DNA of 64,000 nt from Chryseobacterium sp. JV274 (GTDB lineage Bacteria > Bacteroidota > Bacteroidia > Flavobacteriales > Weeksellaceae), in NCBI RefSeq assembly GCF_903969135.1, contig NZ_LR824569.1, forward strand, positions 310,001 to 374,000, given 5' to 3'. The notes beneath the pieces were generated by a model. It did not search any database, was not told where the DNA came from, and saw only the letters and a list, made by a program, of their open reading frames with translations. How positions within the stretch are numbered: the first letter of the stretch is position 1; every line of letters starts with the position of its first letter. Of the stretch, positions 34,324 through 42,585 are shown in pieces. The position numbers were made by a program, and so were the translations under genes.

Positions 34324-34806
34324 TTAGTTTGCATGACAGTTAGTAAGATATTGACGACGGATCGCTTGATATTGTTCTGTAAATAGTTCCGGTGCGGTCT
34401 TCATTTCCAGCAATGATAAGATTCTATTGAAATTTCCTTTTAAATAAAAACCTCTATGGAGTTCCAGTGATTTTTTGCCATAATATACAGTACAGACTGG
34501 AGTTTGATATTTCCCAACTATTTTCATATCTATTCCTGTAATGTCAGTCCAGAGAAATTGATGCCGTTTCAGACCTCCAGTAAATCGGATATTTGTATTT
34601 GAAATAATTAATTTTAGTCGGGTATACATTAACATACTCACAGCAATCAGCAAAAGTATAGGTACCAGAAAAATAATCTCCTTTGGAAGGTCTTTCTGCA
34701 TGAGAAGACCAAATCCGGTCACAATTAAGAGAGGTCCGAAAAAATAACAGATTATTTTTAACCATTGCGGTGAGGAAAAAATTTCTTCAGTCAGTATCTG
34801 TTTCAT
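34324..34806 (-). CDS. Two-TM membrane protein with PH-like domain
   Basis: A 160-residue protein with two membrane helices (about 19-35 and 44-60) followed by a soluble domain starting LKLIISNTNIRFTGGLKRHQFLWTDITGIDMK, which has the pattern of bacterial PH-like domains of the STM3941 type. The function of this group is unknown. It ends four bases from the convergent SDR gene, and its promoter probably uses the minus-strand -7 box TATTTTTG at 34854-34861. Confidence 0.7.
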   Translation of the reverse strand: MKQILTEEIFSSPQWLKIICYFFGPLLIVTGFGLLMQKDLPKEIIFLVPILLLIAVSMLMYTRLKLIISNTNIRFTGGLKRHQFLWTDITGIDMKIVGKYQTPVCTVYYGKKSLELHRGFYLKGNFNRILSLLEMKTAPELFTEQYQAIRRQYLTNCHAN

Positions 34807-34853
34807 AGTATAATAGTACGATTTTTAAGTGATGTATTCTGTTTTCGTTCAAA

Positions 34854-34861
34854 CAAAAATA
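34854..34861 (-). promoter_or_regulatory. -7 box for the PH-like membrane protein gene
   Basis: Reads TATTTTTG on the minus strand, 48 bases upstream of the start codon; the -33 element is unclear. Confidence 0.45.
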
Positions 34862-34961
34862 GGATGATTATCTACAGCTTAAAACAAGAATTATTAAAGT
34901 CTTTGATTAAAACATGAAAGTTAAAGTTATTAAACTAAATGGAAATGTTTGATTCTTAGAT

Positions 34962-34992
34962 AAAAAAACAGCCACAATTGAATTGTAGCTGC
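34962..34992 (-). terminator. Terminator of the secreted protein gene at 35018-35701
   Basis: On the minus strand CAGCTACAATT pairs with AATTGTGGCTG (one G-T pair) and is followed by seven T residues. Confidence 0.8.
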
Positions 34993-35017
34993 CTCTTTTG
35001 AAATCAAATATCGACTA

Positions 35018-35701
35018 TTATAAAGATCTGGAACGAGCAATGTTGATGAGATACACAAGATGTGCAAACATGTTTCGTTTCACAGACTCTACTTTTATAT
35101 CTCCGGTGGTCTGGTTAATCGTTGTTACAAGATCTGTATTACATTGACCATTGAAGTTACCGCTTCCTAAATAGTTTACATTATTAGCTGTTGGGTAGGA
35201 GATTCTTGGATAATCCGGTGCAACCTGGTTGGCAACAGCAGTTGTTCCACTGAATCCTTTATTATCAACATATCGGGCTGTCCAGGTTCCTAAAAACTGT
35301 CCGTTACCCGTATTGATGCTCTGTCCCACAATAATTTGGGTGTCTACAGGATTGGTAAATCCGGAACAGGAGGTATAGTGATTTAAAGAAACGGTGCAGG
35401 AAGAAGCGTTATCAATAGGTTGAAAGCATTTTCCTTCATAGATGGTCAGCCTTTGTTCAGTGGAAGAAGTAGACGTGTTCAATAAAGCTTTCGGAGCAAA
35501 AATTTCTTCAGGAGATATAAGGGTTAAAACTCCTTGTGCATCCGCAGCAACAATTTTTTTTTCAGCATTTGAAAGTCCTCTTACTCTTACCAGACCATTG
35601 ACATCTAGTGTATGAGAAGGAGTAGATGTATTAATCCCAACCTGTGCTGTTAAACTCCCGCCAATAGCAAGTGCTGCCAAAAAGAATGTTTTTGTTTTCA
35701 T
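35018..35701 (-). CDS. Secreted protein with the VGINTSTP head module
   Basis: A 227-residue exported protein, started at the ATG for MKTKTFFLAALAIGG (signal peptide ending LTAQ, residue 20) rather than at an upstream GTG. The first mature segment VGINTSTPSHTLDVNGLV is the same kind of head module as in the three C1q-like proteins at 24970-27653, but the C-terminal domain differs: it has four Cys residues (in GKCFQP, SSCTVS, TSCSGF and GQCNTD) that may form disulphides and no C1q signature. A surface or fibre role is possible; no function is known. Confidence 0.7.
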   Translation of the reverse strand: MKTKTFFLAALAIGGSLTAQVGINTSTPSHTLDVNGLVRVRGLSNAEKKIVAADAQGVLTLISPEEIFAPKALLNTSTSSTEQRLTIYEGKCFQPIDNASSCTVSLNHYTSCSGFTNPVDTQIIVGQSINTGNGQFLGTWTARYVDNKGFSGTTAVANQVAPDYPRISYPTANNVNYLGSGNFNGQCNTDLVTTINQTTGDIKVESVKRNMFAHLVYLINIARSRSL

Positions 35702-36085
35702 GTTATTATTTGAAAAGGTTAAATTTTTCACGAATATAGGAAATAACTTTAAAACTGGTGTAGAAATCGTCTGAAATCTAATATAAAGTAATTGTAAACA
35801 GATATTGAATAAAATAATATCAAATTTCAGATAGCGTTTTTTAAATAACTCAAAGCTGATACACCTTGTATTTGTTTGAAAAATATTTGTATTTTAGCCA
35901 AAATATGTTGTTTTTTAATAAACATATTGGGTGCTAATTAAAATTCAGATAATTTGAATGAAAAAATTAGTAGATTTGCACGGAACAAAAAAATAATAAA
36001 TATTAAGCACTATTCTCTGTGACGGAATTTTTAGGAGGGAAGTACATTGAGAATAACAGGATTTTAGGTTAAAACTACTGAAACT
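35702..36085. other. Divergent intergenic region
   Basis: This AT-rich spacer between two exported-protein genes includes the plus-strand -7 box TAGATTTG at 35971-35978 for the downstream lipoprotein. No gene or repeat is seen. Confidence 0.5.
35971..35978 (+). promoter_or_regulatory. -7 box for the small lipoprotein gene
   Basis: TAGATTTG fits TAnnTTTG and gives a leader of roughly 100 bases. Confidence 0.4.
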
Positions 36086-36454
36086 ATGAAGAAACTTTTT
36101 TTACTTTTATTAATGGCGTTTTTATTTATCGGTTGCAGCTCTGATGATGATACTATCTATGATTATGTAGGAACATGGTCAGGTTCTTATGAAGGAAATG
36201 ATAAAGGAGTTTGGAACTTCGTGGTAGATGAGAGTGGTAAAGTGGTAGGAACAATGCATTCCGATGTTAATAATGAAAACTACAGTATTTCCGGGAATTT
36301 AAGTGAGACAGGAGATCTTAACGCAAGAGTAGGACTTCCTTCACAAGGAGATTTCAAAGGAACGTTAACGACGGAAAAAAAAGGAAACGGAAACTGGTCC
36401 AACTCACTTCCTACACCTGCACAGTCAGGAACCTGGAAAGGAGAGAAAAAATAA
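36086..36454 (+). CDS. Small lipoprotein
   Basis: A 122-residue exported lipoprotein: signal MKKLFLLLLMAFLFIGC with lipidated Cys17, then an acidic SSDDD sorting-type linker that in Bacteroidetes often directs lipoproteins to the surface. The mature domain (YVGTWSGSYEGNDKGVWNFVVDE and later GNGNWSNSLP) is rich in beta-strand and aromatic-Gly pairs and resembles small lipocalin-like barrels. Function is unknown. A strong terminator follows. Confidence 0.75.
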   Translation: MKKLFLLLLMAFLFIGCSSDDDTIYDYVGTWSGSYEGNDKGVWNFVVDESGKVVGTMHSDVNNENYSISGNLSETGDLNARVGLPSQGDFKGTLTTEKKGNGNWSNSLPTPAQSGTWKGEKK

Positions 36455-36460
36455 AACAAG

Positions 36461-36492
36461 AAAGTCTGCAGAATCTACTGCAGACTTTTTTA
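36461..36492. terminator. Bidirectional terminator between convergent genes
   Basis: AAAGTCTGCAG pairs with CTGCAGACTTT across a six-base loop and is followed by T residues; it separates the small lipoprotein gene from the convergent hypothetical gene. Confidence 0.88.
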
Positions 36493-36493
36493 T

Positions 36494-37126
36494 TTAAACA
36501 AATCCCATGTGGGTAATCTCATCGTGATCATTCTTCAGGATCATAAAATAAAGGAGAACATCATTTTCTGAAAAATATTTTTTAAAAGGCTGTTGCTGAT
36601 TCCAGCTGATTATTTCTTCAGCATATTCTGTGCTGTAATTTTCAGAATCTAATTTTATAGTCATAATGACGGCTTTATCAGCACTACAATCTTCACTTTG
36701 ATAGAGGATCTGATCCTCAATTCTGATACAATCCGAAATATTAGGGAAAGTACCCAGCTGAAATTCTCTCAGAAGCTTTTTCCCTTCTTCAGTCTTTAAT
36801 CCATTTTCAACCGTTCGTTTTCCCCTTCCGGAAATCATATCCAGGTCTTTGATCGTTGTCATAACCTTTGCAAACTTCTGGTAGAGGAGGGGATCACCTG
36901 CTTTCCTGATATAGACTTCCAGGGTATTCCTTATAATCTTTCCAATTTTGGAGCAATGCCCGAATTCCGAACTGTTCTGCCGGACTTTCTCATACGACGG
37001 ATCCTTTTTAAAAGCCGCTTTATTGAACCCGCTTTTCTTCCGAACCACATTTTTGCCGTTCAGAGTATAAAATACAAGGTCGCCTACAGCCCCTGTGATC
37101 TTGATGAGACTTTCATATGTTGCCAT
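36494..37126 (-). CDS. Hypothetical protein
   Basis: A 210-residue protein without signal peptide or membrane segments. The N-terminal block reads ITGAVGDLVFYTLNGKNVVR, then basic KKSGF, and DPSYEKVRQNSSEFGHCSKI; this Gly/aromatic start followed by a dP-x-[YF]-x-x-x-R-x-N-x-x-E-F-G pattern is one I associate with flavobacterial hypothetical proteins of unknown role. The C-terminal half is an ordinary mixed alpha/beta domain. A good minus-strand promoter lies just upstream. No function is claimed. Confidence 0.7.
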   Translation of the reverse strand: MATYESLIKITGAVGDLVFYTLNGKNVVRKKSGFNKAAFKKDPSYEKVRQNSSEFGHCSKIGKIIRNTLEVYIRKAGDPLLYQKFAKVMTTIKDLDMISGRGKRTVENGLKTEEGKKLLREFQLGTFPNISDCIRIEDQILYQSEDCSADKAVIMTIKLDSENYSTEYAEEIISWNQQQPFKKYFSENDVLLYFMILKNDHDEITHMGFV

Positions 37127-37143
37127 ATATTCAAAATAGAGAT

Positions 37144-37172
37144 CAAATATACCAATAAATACTTGAAATCAA
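37144..37172 (-). promoter_or_regulatory. Promoter of the hypothetical gene at 36494-37126
   Basis: On the minus strand TTG (37170-37172) and TATATTTG (37144-37151) are 18 bases apart, a full consensus promoter. Confidence 0.7.
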
Positions 37173-37235
37173 AATTTTAACATATATTTATAATATAGTT
37201 GTAGTATAGTTATATTATAATTAAAATATAAAATG

Positions 37236-37243
37236 TATATTTG
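37236..37243 (+). promoter_or_regulatory. -7 box for the NlpC/P60-LytTR pair
   Basis: TATATTTG, 38 bases before the ATG; the DNA between the two divergent promoters is a very AT-rich TATA-repeat-like tract. Confidence 0.5.
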
Positions 37244-37280
37244 TTGAAGAATTACTTAACCGAGTATAAATCAGACGAAT

Positions 37281-37853
37281 ATGGGATTGGGGTTATTTGA
37301 ACAAAAAATAAGAATAAAGCAGTGGTCTGTTTTACTGATTGCTTCTGCTTTTGTAGTGTCATGCGGATCATCGAAAAGTGTTTCCGGCAATAAAAAATCA
37401 AATACGAAAACAGTTGCAAAATCTGAAAATCTTAGAAAACTGGATTCAAAATTTGACGGAAATGTATCCAGATCAATTAATGATATTCTGAAAGATGCTG
37501 AAAAATACATCGGAACACCCTATAAATTCGGAGGAAATACATCATCAGGATTCGACTGTTCCGGGTTTACCGTAAAAGTATTTGAAGAAAATGATTTTAA
37601 CCTTCCAAGAAGATCTTCTGACCAGGCTGAAGCTGGAAAAAATATTGATATCAGAGACGTAAAACCTGGGGATCTTTTGTTTTTTGCAACAGCAGGAGGA
37701 AGCAGAGTGTCTCATGTAGGCATCGTCCATGATATTGGCCCAGATGGAGAAGTAAAGTTCATTCATGCTTCTACCTCAAAAGGAGTAATGATTTCATCTC
37801 TGAATGAAAAATACTGGAATAAAGCATACCTTCATGCCCAAAGAGTTCTGTAA
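37281..37853 (+). CDS. NlpC/P60-family peptidoglycan endopeptidase lipoprotein
   Basis: A 190-residue lipoprotein predicted to cut stem peptides of peptidoglycan. The signal runs to Cys28 (AFVVSC), followed by a Ser/Lys/Asn-rich linker. The C40 catalytic residues are Cys93 in SGFDCSGF, His145 in SHVGIV and His162 in IHAS. Length and domain order match Spr/NlpC-type hydrolases. A LytTR DNA-binding gene starts 14 bases downstream and is probably co-transcribed. Confidence 0.93.
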   Translation: MGLGLFEQKIRIKQWSVLLIASAFVVSCGSSKSVSGNKKSNTKTVAKSENLRKLDSKFDGNVSRSINDILKDAEKYIGTPYKFGGNTSSGFDCSGFTVKVFEENDFNLPRRSSDQAEAGKNIDIRDVKPGDLLFFATAGGSRVSHVGIVHDIGPDGEVKFIHASTSKGVMISSLNEKYWNKAYLHAQRVL

Positions 37854-37867
37854 AAATATCTTTTAAA

Positions 37868-38197
37868 ATGATAGAGAACCGGACATTTGCCTTCATTAAA
37901 ACAGATAAAAAGCTGGTTAAGCTTTTCTTTAAAGATATTAATGTCATCAAGGGACTCGGAAATTATGTAGAAGTTCATACCGTAGACCATAAAAGATATA
38001 TTTACTACAAAACACTTAAAGACCTTATTGCAACCCTTCCGGAAGAATTTATGCGGGTTCACAATTCATACATTGTCAATCTTACCAATATAGAATCTTT
38101 TGAAGACAATCACCTCATATGCGGCGAATTGAAAATTACCGTGGCCAAAAGTTATAAAGAATGTCTCCATTCTGCGCTCGGTAAAATGATGCTTTAA
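37868..38197 (+). CDS. Stand-alone LytTR DNA-binding protein
   Basis: A 109-residue protein that consists of a LytTR domain only. The typical pattern is visible: DINVIKGLGNYVEVHTVDHK, then TLKDLIATLPEEFMRVHNSYIVNLTNIESF, where the R-V-H-x-S-Y-x-V-N segment is the domain hallmark. No receiver domain precedes it, so it must be controlled by level or by partner proteins. Coupling to an NlpC/P60 hydrolase gene suggests a role in cell-wall gene control, by inference. Confidence 0.88.
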   Translation: MIENRTFAFIKTDKKLVKLFFKDINVIKGLGNYVEVHTVDHKRYIYYKTLKDLIATLPEEFMRVHNSYIVNLTNIESFEDNHLICGELKITVAKSYKECLHSALGKMML

Positions 38198-38305
38198 AAT
38201 TCATCAACATCAGAAAAAGAGTCATCTGCATTCTATTTCTTACCCCATACATAAAAAAGTTTTTATTCCTGTTTTCTTATTCTAGTTTTACCAAAAACTT
38301 ATATA

Positions 38306-38677
38306 ATGAATAAAGACAGTGCATTAGATTACATTCAAAACAATTCAATTATCGGAGTAAAAGCAGGACTTCAAAGACCGGACTTTCTGGAAATTTGGAT
38401 GGTTGTTGTCCAGAACAGAGTATTTGCAAGATCATGGGGTCTCGCCGAAAGAAGCTGGTACAATACATTTTTAGAAAACCCGATAGGAGAGATCCAATGT
38501 GGTAAAACTATTTATTCCATAAAAGCGCTCATCCCACAAGATATCAATGATCTTACTGAGGAAATTAATGAAGCGTATTTAACAAAATACAATACCGGTC
38601 ACAATATCCCATATTCACAGGGAATTATTCAGGAAAAACATGTTGCCAGAACAATGGAGTTCGTTATTCTGGATTAA
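38306..38677 (+). CDS. DUF2255-like protein
   Basis: A 123-residue cytoplasmic protein. The segment FLEIWMVVVQNRVFARSWGLAERSWY fits the DUF2255 pattern (small proteins with a split-barrel-like fold and a conserved R-S-W/W-Y cluster). No catalytic function is established for the group. It has its own spacer on both sides, and no operon partner is evident. Confidence 0.65.
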   Translation: MNKDSALDYIQNNSIIGVKAGLQRPDFLEIWMVVVQNRVFARSWGLAERSWYNTFLENPIGEIQCGKTIYSIKALIPQDINDLTEEINEAYLTKYNTGHNIPYSQGIIQEKHVARTMEFVILD

Positions 38678-38734
38678 ATAGATTTAAAAATGGTGTAATT
38701 ATCCTCAAAAATAGTAGATAAAGCATTCAATAGA

Positions 38735-38796
38735 AACGGGCTTTAGCCCGTTCAATAAAAGATCAAACAATCAACTGGCTTTAGCCTAAAATTGTT
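38735..38796. repeat. Paired GGCTTTAGCC hairpins, dispersed intergenic repeat
   Basis: AACGGGCTTTAGCCCGTT (38735-38752) is a compact hairpin, followed by TGGCTTTAGCC inside an outer AAACAAT/ATTGTTT pair (38766-38796). Both share the GGCTTTAGCC core. This double-hairpin form is typical of repeat families scattered through flavobacterial intergenic regions; no other copy was seen in this window. Confidence 0.65.
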
Positions 38797-38942
38797 TTAC
38801 GATATTCTTTAACTATCCCGTCAAAAATTTATTCCCCTCCAAAAGAACAGAATTTTTATGTTTGTAATTGTAATCTTTCTGCAGTTAATTGCAATAGCAT
38901 TGCACCACGAAACTCAGGAAATTTGTCCAAAACTATTATCAT

Positions 38943-39554
38943 ATGGCAGATTTTATCAGATTCTTTATTCCTTTATACTTCATACTTTTCTTTGCTGTTT
39001 CCTTTGTAGGTATCAGCTACAAAGTGGCAAAACAGATTGGTAAAAGCCCAAATGTTCTGCCCAGGGACGATTCTGCATATGGGCTTGTAGGGCTGTGTTT
39101 TAAGATCGTTTTATTCGCACTGTTTATGTATGTAATACTTCTTTCATTTTTTTATAACGATATTTCTTCTGCTTTTAAAATCAATTTTCTGGAGAATATT
39201 ACCATTCAATTTACAGGATTTATTTTAATGATTCTGGCTTTAATTTGGGTGATCACAGCTCAGATTCAAATGAAAAACTCCTGGCGGATCGGAATTGATA
39301 ATACAACAAAAACAGACTTGGTAACTCGTGGACTGTTCAGGTTTTCCAGGAATCCTATATTTCTGGGAATGACGGTAAGCCTTGTTGGTTTTTTCCTTGT
39401 TATCCCAACTGTCATTGCTCTGACTTTCCTTTTGATCGGAAGTATTTTGATGCAGATCCAGATACGCCTTGAAGAGGAGTATTTGATGAAAGTACACGGA
39501 CAAAATTACCTGACCTATAAAAATAGGGTTAAACGTATGTTGAGCCTTTATTAA
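38943..39554 (+). CDS. Isoprenylcysteine-carboxyl-methyltransferase-like membrane protein
   Basis: A 203-residue integral membrane protein with about five helices. The C-terminal region carries the ICMT/PEMT cofactor-site pattern: LVTRGLFRFSRNPIFLGMTVSLVG (the R-N-P motif) and LEEEYLMKVHGQNYLTYKNRVKRML (the E-E and Y-x-x-Y-x-x-x-V-x-R motif). Bacterial members methylate unknown, often lipid-like, acceptors with S-adenosylmethionine. It is separated from dapD by its own spacer. Confidence 0.85.
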   Translation: MADFIRFFIPLYFILFFAVSFVGISYKVAKQIGKSPNVLPRDDSAYGLVGLCFKIVLFALFMYVILLSFFYNDISSAFKINFLENITIQFTGFILMILALIWVITAQIQMKNSWRIGIDNTTKTDLVTRGLFRFSRNPIFLGMTVSLVGFFLVIPTVIALTFLLIGSILMQIQIRLEEEYLMKVHGQNYLTYKNRVKRMLSLY

Positions 39555-39592
39555 AAGCATAACGTTAAAAACCGTTTTGCTGAACTTTTTTG

Positions 39593-39600
39593 TATCTTTG
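39593..39600 (+). promoter_or_regulatory. -7 box for dapD
   Basis: TATCTTTG fits the consensus, 37 bases before the ATG. Confidence 0.5.
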
Positions 39601-39637
39601 GCCGGTATAATTTTTCAAACTAATTTAAATAAGAAAC

Positions 39638-40450
39638 ATGTCGTTACAACAAACTATTGAAAATATTTGGGATAATAGAGAACTATTACAAAATGAAGAC
39701 AGCCAGAAGGCGATCAGAGAGGTTATTTCTTTAGTTGATAAAGGTGAACTTCGTACTGCTGAACCTACAGAAAACGGATGGCAGGTAAATGAATGGGTGA
39801 AAAAAGCTGTAGTAATGTATTTTCCGATCCAAAAAATGGAAACTATTGAAGTAGGTCCGTTTGAATTTCATGATAAAATGCCTTTGAAAAGAAACTATGC
39901 TGAAAAAGGGGTGAGAGTTGTACCACATGCAGTGGCAAGAGAAGGAGCTTACATTGCTCCGGGAGTTATTTTAATGCCATCTTACGTAAATATTGGAGCT
40001 TATGTAGACTCTGGAACGATGGTAGATACTTGGGCTACAGTAGGAAGCTGTGCACAGATCGGTAAAAATGTTCACCTGAGTGGTGGTGTAGGTATCGGTG
40101 GAGTATTGGAGCCGTTACAGGCAGCTCCGGTAATCATTGAAGATGACTGCTTTATCGGTTCAAGATGTATCGTTGTAGAAGGAGTTCATGTAGAAAAAGA
40201 AGCAGTATTGGGTGCAAACGTAGTATTGACAGCTTCTACAAAAATTATTGATGTTACAGGAGATACCCCTATCGAAATCAAAGGAAGAGTTCCTGCACGT
40301 TCAGTAGTAATTCCTGGAAGCTATACGAAACAATATCCGGCTGGAGAATATCAGGTTCCATGTGCATTGATCATTGGTCAGAGAAAAGAATCTACAGACA
40401 AGAAAACATCTCTGAATGATGCATTGAGAGAGAATAATGTAGCAGTTTAA
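39638..40450 (+). CDS. dapD: 2,3,4,5-tetrahydropyridine-2,6-dicarboxylate N-succinyltransferase
   Basis: Lysine/diaminopimelate pathway enzyme that succinylates tetrahydrodipicolinate using succinyl-CoA. The 270-residue sequence has the helical N-terminal domain, the linker MPLKRNYAEKGVRVVPHAVAREGAYIAPGV, a left-handed parallel beta-helix with hexapeptide repeats (GAYVDSGTMVDTWATVGSCAQIGKNVHLSGG) and the loop CFIGSRCIVVEGV. Length is standard. It is 29 bases upstream of the membrane glycosyltransferase gene; whether they share a transcript is unclear. Confidence 0.97.
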   Translation: MSLQQTIENIWDNRELLQNEDSQKAIREVISLVDKGELRTAEPTENGWQVNEWVKKAVVMYFPIQKMETIEVGPFEFHDKMPLKRNYAEKGVRVVPHAVAREGAYIAPGVILMPSYVNIGAYVDSGTMVDTWATVGSCAQIGKNVHLSGGVGIGGVLEPLQAAPVIIEDDCFIGSRCIVVEGVHVEKEAVLGANVVLTASTKIIDVTGDTPIEIKGRVPARSVVIPGSYTKQYPAGEYQVPCALIIGQRKESTDKKTSLNDALRENNVAV

Positions 40451-40479
40451 GATTAATATTGTAAGCTAATACCACAATC

Positions 40480-41649
40480 TTGAAAGAAAAATTCCTTAAA
40501 ATACTATTAAACCCTAAATATATATTTGGGGTTTATCTTATTATATCGGTTGTTACAGCAATTTCCAAATACCTGAGAGGAGATTATGCGATCAATAACT
40601 ATCTGATTTTTAAAAATGTATTCTTTAATACCATCCATCAGAAAAATTTATTTATCCATTATCCCGATCTTTATTTTGATTTAAACCATTATGGCGTATT
40701 TTTCAGTGCATTGATTGCACCGTTTGCCATGATGCCGGATTGGCTGGGAATTTCACTATGGAATATTGGCAATACTTTTATCTTCATCTATGGTATTTAT
40801 AAACTGCCTTTTTCAGATAGCAAGAAAGCTATTTTTGGATTGCTTTGTCTTCAGGAATACATTACAGCGGCTTTAAGTTTACAGTTCAATGTAGCACTTA
40901 CAGGGCTTTTGCTGCTATCTGCAGTATACATTTACGAAAGAAAAGAAGTAAAATCAGTAACAGCCATTTTAATAGGAATATTCGTCAAAATCTACGGAAT
41001 AGTAGGATTAACGCAGTTTTTCTTTATTAAAAATAAAGTCAAATTTATTCTTTCAGGAATAGCCATTGCAGTATTGTTTTTCGTACTTCCGATGGCGTAT
41101 TCAAGCCCACAATTTGTGATTCAGTGCTATTCAGACTGGTTTCAGTCTATTGTAGAAAAAAACAGTGAAAATCAGGTATTGGGAAATATGCAGGATATCT
41201 CTCTGATGGGCTTTGTAAGAAGAGTTTTAGGAGATGCTTCCATTTCCAACCTTATATTTTTAGCAGGTGGATTACCTCTTTTTGCTTTACCTTATATCAG
41301 AATTAAGCAATACAAACACTATGCTTTCCAACTGATGATTCTGGCTTCAACCTTATTATTTTTAGTATTGTTCAGCTCCAGTTCAGAATCTCCAACCTAT
41401 ATTATTGCGGTTGTAGGAGTTCTGATATGGTTTTTCCTTCAGAAAGAAAGAACACCACTTATTATAGGATTGCTTGTTTTTGTTATTATTTTCACTTGTT
41501 TTTCCACTTCCGATCTATTCCCGAAATTTGTAAAAGAAAACTATATCATCAAATATTCATTAAAAGCTGTACCTTGTATTGTGATCTGGTTGAGAGTAAC
41601 TTATGAACTCCTGACTAAAGATTTTGAGAAAAATTACAGCCTGAATTAA
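40480..41649 (+). CDS. Multi-spanning membrane protein, probable GT-C/GT87-type glycosyltransferase
   Basis: A 389-residue integral membrane protein with about ten helices and few polar loops. The start is a TTG at 40480: an in-frame stop lies 18 bases upstream, and the next Met is over 70 residues in, beyond the first helix and the FKNVFFN loop. The first periplasmic loop contains Asp residues in LRGDYAINNYLIF and YPDLYFDLNHYG, as in GT-C mannosyltransferases that use lipid-phosphate sugars. The three following genes encode a polyprenyl-phosphate sugar transferase, a deacetylase and a GT4 enzyme, supporting a glycan-synthesis role. Confidence 0.75.
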   Translation: MKEKFLKILLNPKYIFGVYLIISVVTAISKYLRGDYAINNYLIFKNVFFNTIHQKNLFIHYPDLYFDLNHYGVFFSALIAPFAMMPDWLGISLWNIGNTFIFIYGIYKLPFSDSKKAIFGLLCLQEYITAALSLQFNVALTGLLLLSAVYIYERKEVKSVTAILIGIFVKIYGIVGLTQFFFIKNKVKFILSGIAIAVLFFVLPMAYSSPQFVIQCYSDWFQSIVEKNSENQVLGNMQDISLMGFVRRVLGDASISNLIFLAGGLPLFALPYIRIKQYKHYAFQLMILASTLLFLVLFSSSSESPTYIIAVVGVLIWFFLQKERTPLIIGLLVFVIIFTCFSTSDLFPKFVKENYIIKYSLKAVPCIVIWLRVTYELLTKDFEKNYSLN

Positions 41650-41654
41650 TAAAT

Positions 41655-42584
41655 ATGAAGAAAATTTCAATTGTAATTCCCGCCTATAACGAAGAAGGAA
41701 ATGTCGCTATGATCCATCAGAAAATTAAAGAAGTTTTTGATGGCTTACATAATTACGACTTTGAAATCATATTTGTAAATGATGGCAGCAGAGACAATAC
41801 ACAACAAAAATTAGAAGAACTTTCCAACCAATATGATGAAGTGAAATTCATTGAGTTTTCGAGAAATTTTGGCCATCAGCCCGCTGTAAAAGCAGGAATG
41901 GATAACGCTCAGGGAAATGCAGTTATTTCGATGGACGGAGACCTGCAGCATCCGCCAGAGCTTATTCCGGAAATGATTCAGAAATGGGAAGAAGGTTATG
42001 ATGTAGTTTTTACTTTCAGAACTTATCCTAAAGAGATATCCTTTTTTAAAAGAAAAACATCAGACATATTTTACAAGCTTTTATCAAGTCTGTCAGACGT
42101 TAATTTGACGAAAGGAGGCGGATCAGATTTCAGATTACTGGATGCGAGGGCAGTGGAAGTGATGAGAAACTTTAATGAAGATGATTTATTCCTCAGAGGA
42201 CTGACAAGCTGGATGGGTTTCAAACAAACAGGAATTGATTTTACCGCAGCAGAAAGGCTTTCAGGAAAAAGCAGCTACAATCTTAAGAAAATGTTCACTT
42301 TTGCCTTTACGGGAATCACAGCTTTCAGTGTAAAACCATTGTATTTGGCAGCTTATCTGGGGTTTTTATTTTCAGCACTTTCAGTAATCGGATATGGCAC
42401 CTATGTGGTTCATTCTTTCATTGCAAAGACGGAGATCTCTGGTTGGGCATCATTGATTATGACCATTGTTTTCTTCGGAGGACTTCAGTTGATTATCCTC
42501 GGAATTATGGGGATTTATTTAGGTAAAATATTTAAACAGGTGAAAGAAAGACCTAATTATATTATTAAAAACAAAAAATTTTAG
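41655..42584 (+). CDS. GT2 glycosyltransferase, polyprenyl-phosphate sugar transferase type
   Basis: A 309-residue GtrB/DPM1-like enzyme that loads a sugar on undecaprenyl phosphate at the inner membrane. The GT-A domain has IVIPAYNEEGNV, the FVNDGSRDNT nucleotide site and the metal/catalytic SMDGDLQHPPE motif; GGGSDFRLLD and two C-terminal membrane helices (about 225-245 and 260-290) complete the family layout. It follows the membrane glycosyltransferase by five bases and is one base before the deacetylase gene, so all are one operon. The sugar is unknown. Confidence 0.93.
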   Translation: MKKISIVIPAYNEEGNVAMIHQKIKEVFDGLHNYDFEIIFVNDGSRDNTQQKLEELSNQYDEVKFIEFSRNFGHQPAVKAGMDNAQGNAVISMDGDLQHPPELIPEMIQKWEEGYDVVFTFRTYPKEISFFKRKTSDIFYKLLSSLSDVNLTKGGGSDFRLLDARAVEVMRNFNEDDLFLRGLTSWMGFKQTGIDFTAAERLSGKSSYNLKKMFTFAFTGITAFSVKPLYLAAYLGFLFSALSVIGYGTYVVHSFIAKTEISGWASLIMTIVFFGGLQLIILGIMGIYLGKIFKQVKERPNYIIKNKKF

Positions 42585-42585
42585 A

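Noticed and set aside
40462..40485. An ATG start for the membrane glycosyltransferase
   Set aside because: An in-frame stop lies 18 bases upstream and no ATG occurs before the first membrane helix, so TTG at 40480 is the best start.
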